The translations under genes and the position numbers were made by a program. A model generated the notes under the pieces. The model was not told the DNA's origin and did no database searches. It saw only the letters and a list, made by a program, of their open reading frames with translations. From JACPNA01 sp964429715 (GTDB taxonomy: Archaea; Nanobdellota; Nanobdellia; Woesearchaeales; GW2011-AR9), in NCBI GenBank assembly GCA_964429715.1, contig CAYSCV010000074.1, positions 1 to 6,848 of the forward strand: a stretch of 6,848 bases of DNA. Reading direction: 5' to 3'. This document shows, in pieces, positions 6,657-6,848 of this stretch. The first letter of the stretch is position 1; every line of letters starts with the position of its first letter.

Positions 6657-6848
6657 AGCGCAAATTCACGAGACCCACTCGGTCACTTGACTTAGCACTG
6701 GTGTGTGCCCCTTACTGGACACATTCAGAACGCTTGATTGGAATAAAATAAAGCAGGAAATGAATGCGTTAAGCTTTGTTTAAGGGAAATTTCTTATTGG
6801 AGTAGCACTCTTGATAGACCCGTAAGCCACTACTGCTTTTAACCGCAC
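6657..6848. other. Stretch with no supported gene
   Basis: No complete reading frame, tRNA or terminator is evident. On the minus strand two frames are open from the right edge: one to a TAA at 6769-6771 (25 codons) and one to a TAA nearby (22 codons). One of these could be the tail of an upstream gene, but neither shows a recognisable motif. The GTG at 6678 lies before the promoter and is rejected as a start. Confidence 0.4.

Noticed and set aside
6622..6678. Longer starts for the small membrane protein (GTG at 6678, ATG at 6645)
   Set aside because: They lie before or within the 6628-6656 promoter. The ATG at 6645 remains possible if transcription begins further upstream.
6769..6846. Minus-strand open tail at the right edge (25 codons)
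   Set aside because: Too short, no recognisable motif, and a second frame is open over the same bases.
1..6848. CRISPR array, tRNA or rRNA genes, transposase gene
   Set aside because: No regularly spaced repeats, cloverleaf patterns, rRNA segments or transposase motifs were seen on either strand.

Overview
This is an AT-rich bacterial window whose four convincing genes all lie on the minus strand. They form one metal-handling cluster, read from right to left: a small two-helix membrane protein (6172-6621), a membrane-anchored His-rich protein with a duplicated beta-sandwich unit (5147-6085), an RND-type membrane fusion protein (3340-5139) and a heavy-metal-efflux (HME) RND pump of the CzcA/CusA family (287-3334). 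The last three are packed with gaps of 7 and 5 bases and are almost certainly one operon. The first gene has its own promoter and is separated from the other three by a stem-loop terminator.

Organism: no marker gene is present, so this is inference. The pump has no outer-membrane channel (TolC/CusC-type) gene beside it. The fusion protein keeps an N-terminal membrane anchor and has a non-helical insert where the channel-docking tip of its helical hairpin would be. None of the four start codons has a clear Shine-Dalgarno sequence, and genes are short and tightly packed. Together these suggest a Patescibacteria/CPR (Parcubacteria-like) genome or another lineage without a standard outer membrane. 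In-frame TGA does not occur in about 2,000 codons, which argues against the UGA-glycine code of Gracilibacteria.

Layout. 6657-6848 holds no gene I can support. 6621-6656 is a near-consensus promoter that places the transcript start on the ATG of the first gene (leaderless mRNA). 6113-6177 is a terminator that starts inside that gene's stop codon. 287-6085 is the operon. 1-286 is non-coding on the minus strand. It contains a well-formed minus-strand promoter (186-214) with a CsoR-type palindrome between its -35 and -10 boxes, so a metal- or persulfide-responsive transcript probably leaves the window to the left. Near the left edge are two tandem perfect hairpins, and a + strand reading frame that may be the tail of a neighbouring gene.

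How it may work together: the His-rich proteins would bind metal outside the cytoplasmic membrane and the RND pump with its fusion protein would expel it. The CsoR-type operator and the His-rich tails point to copper, but the three methionines that bind Cu(I) in E. coli CusA are replaced in this pump by Gly, Ser and Glu. The true substrate is therefore uncertain, and a divalent metal is possible.
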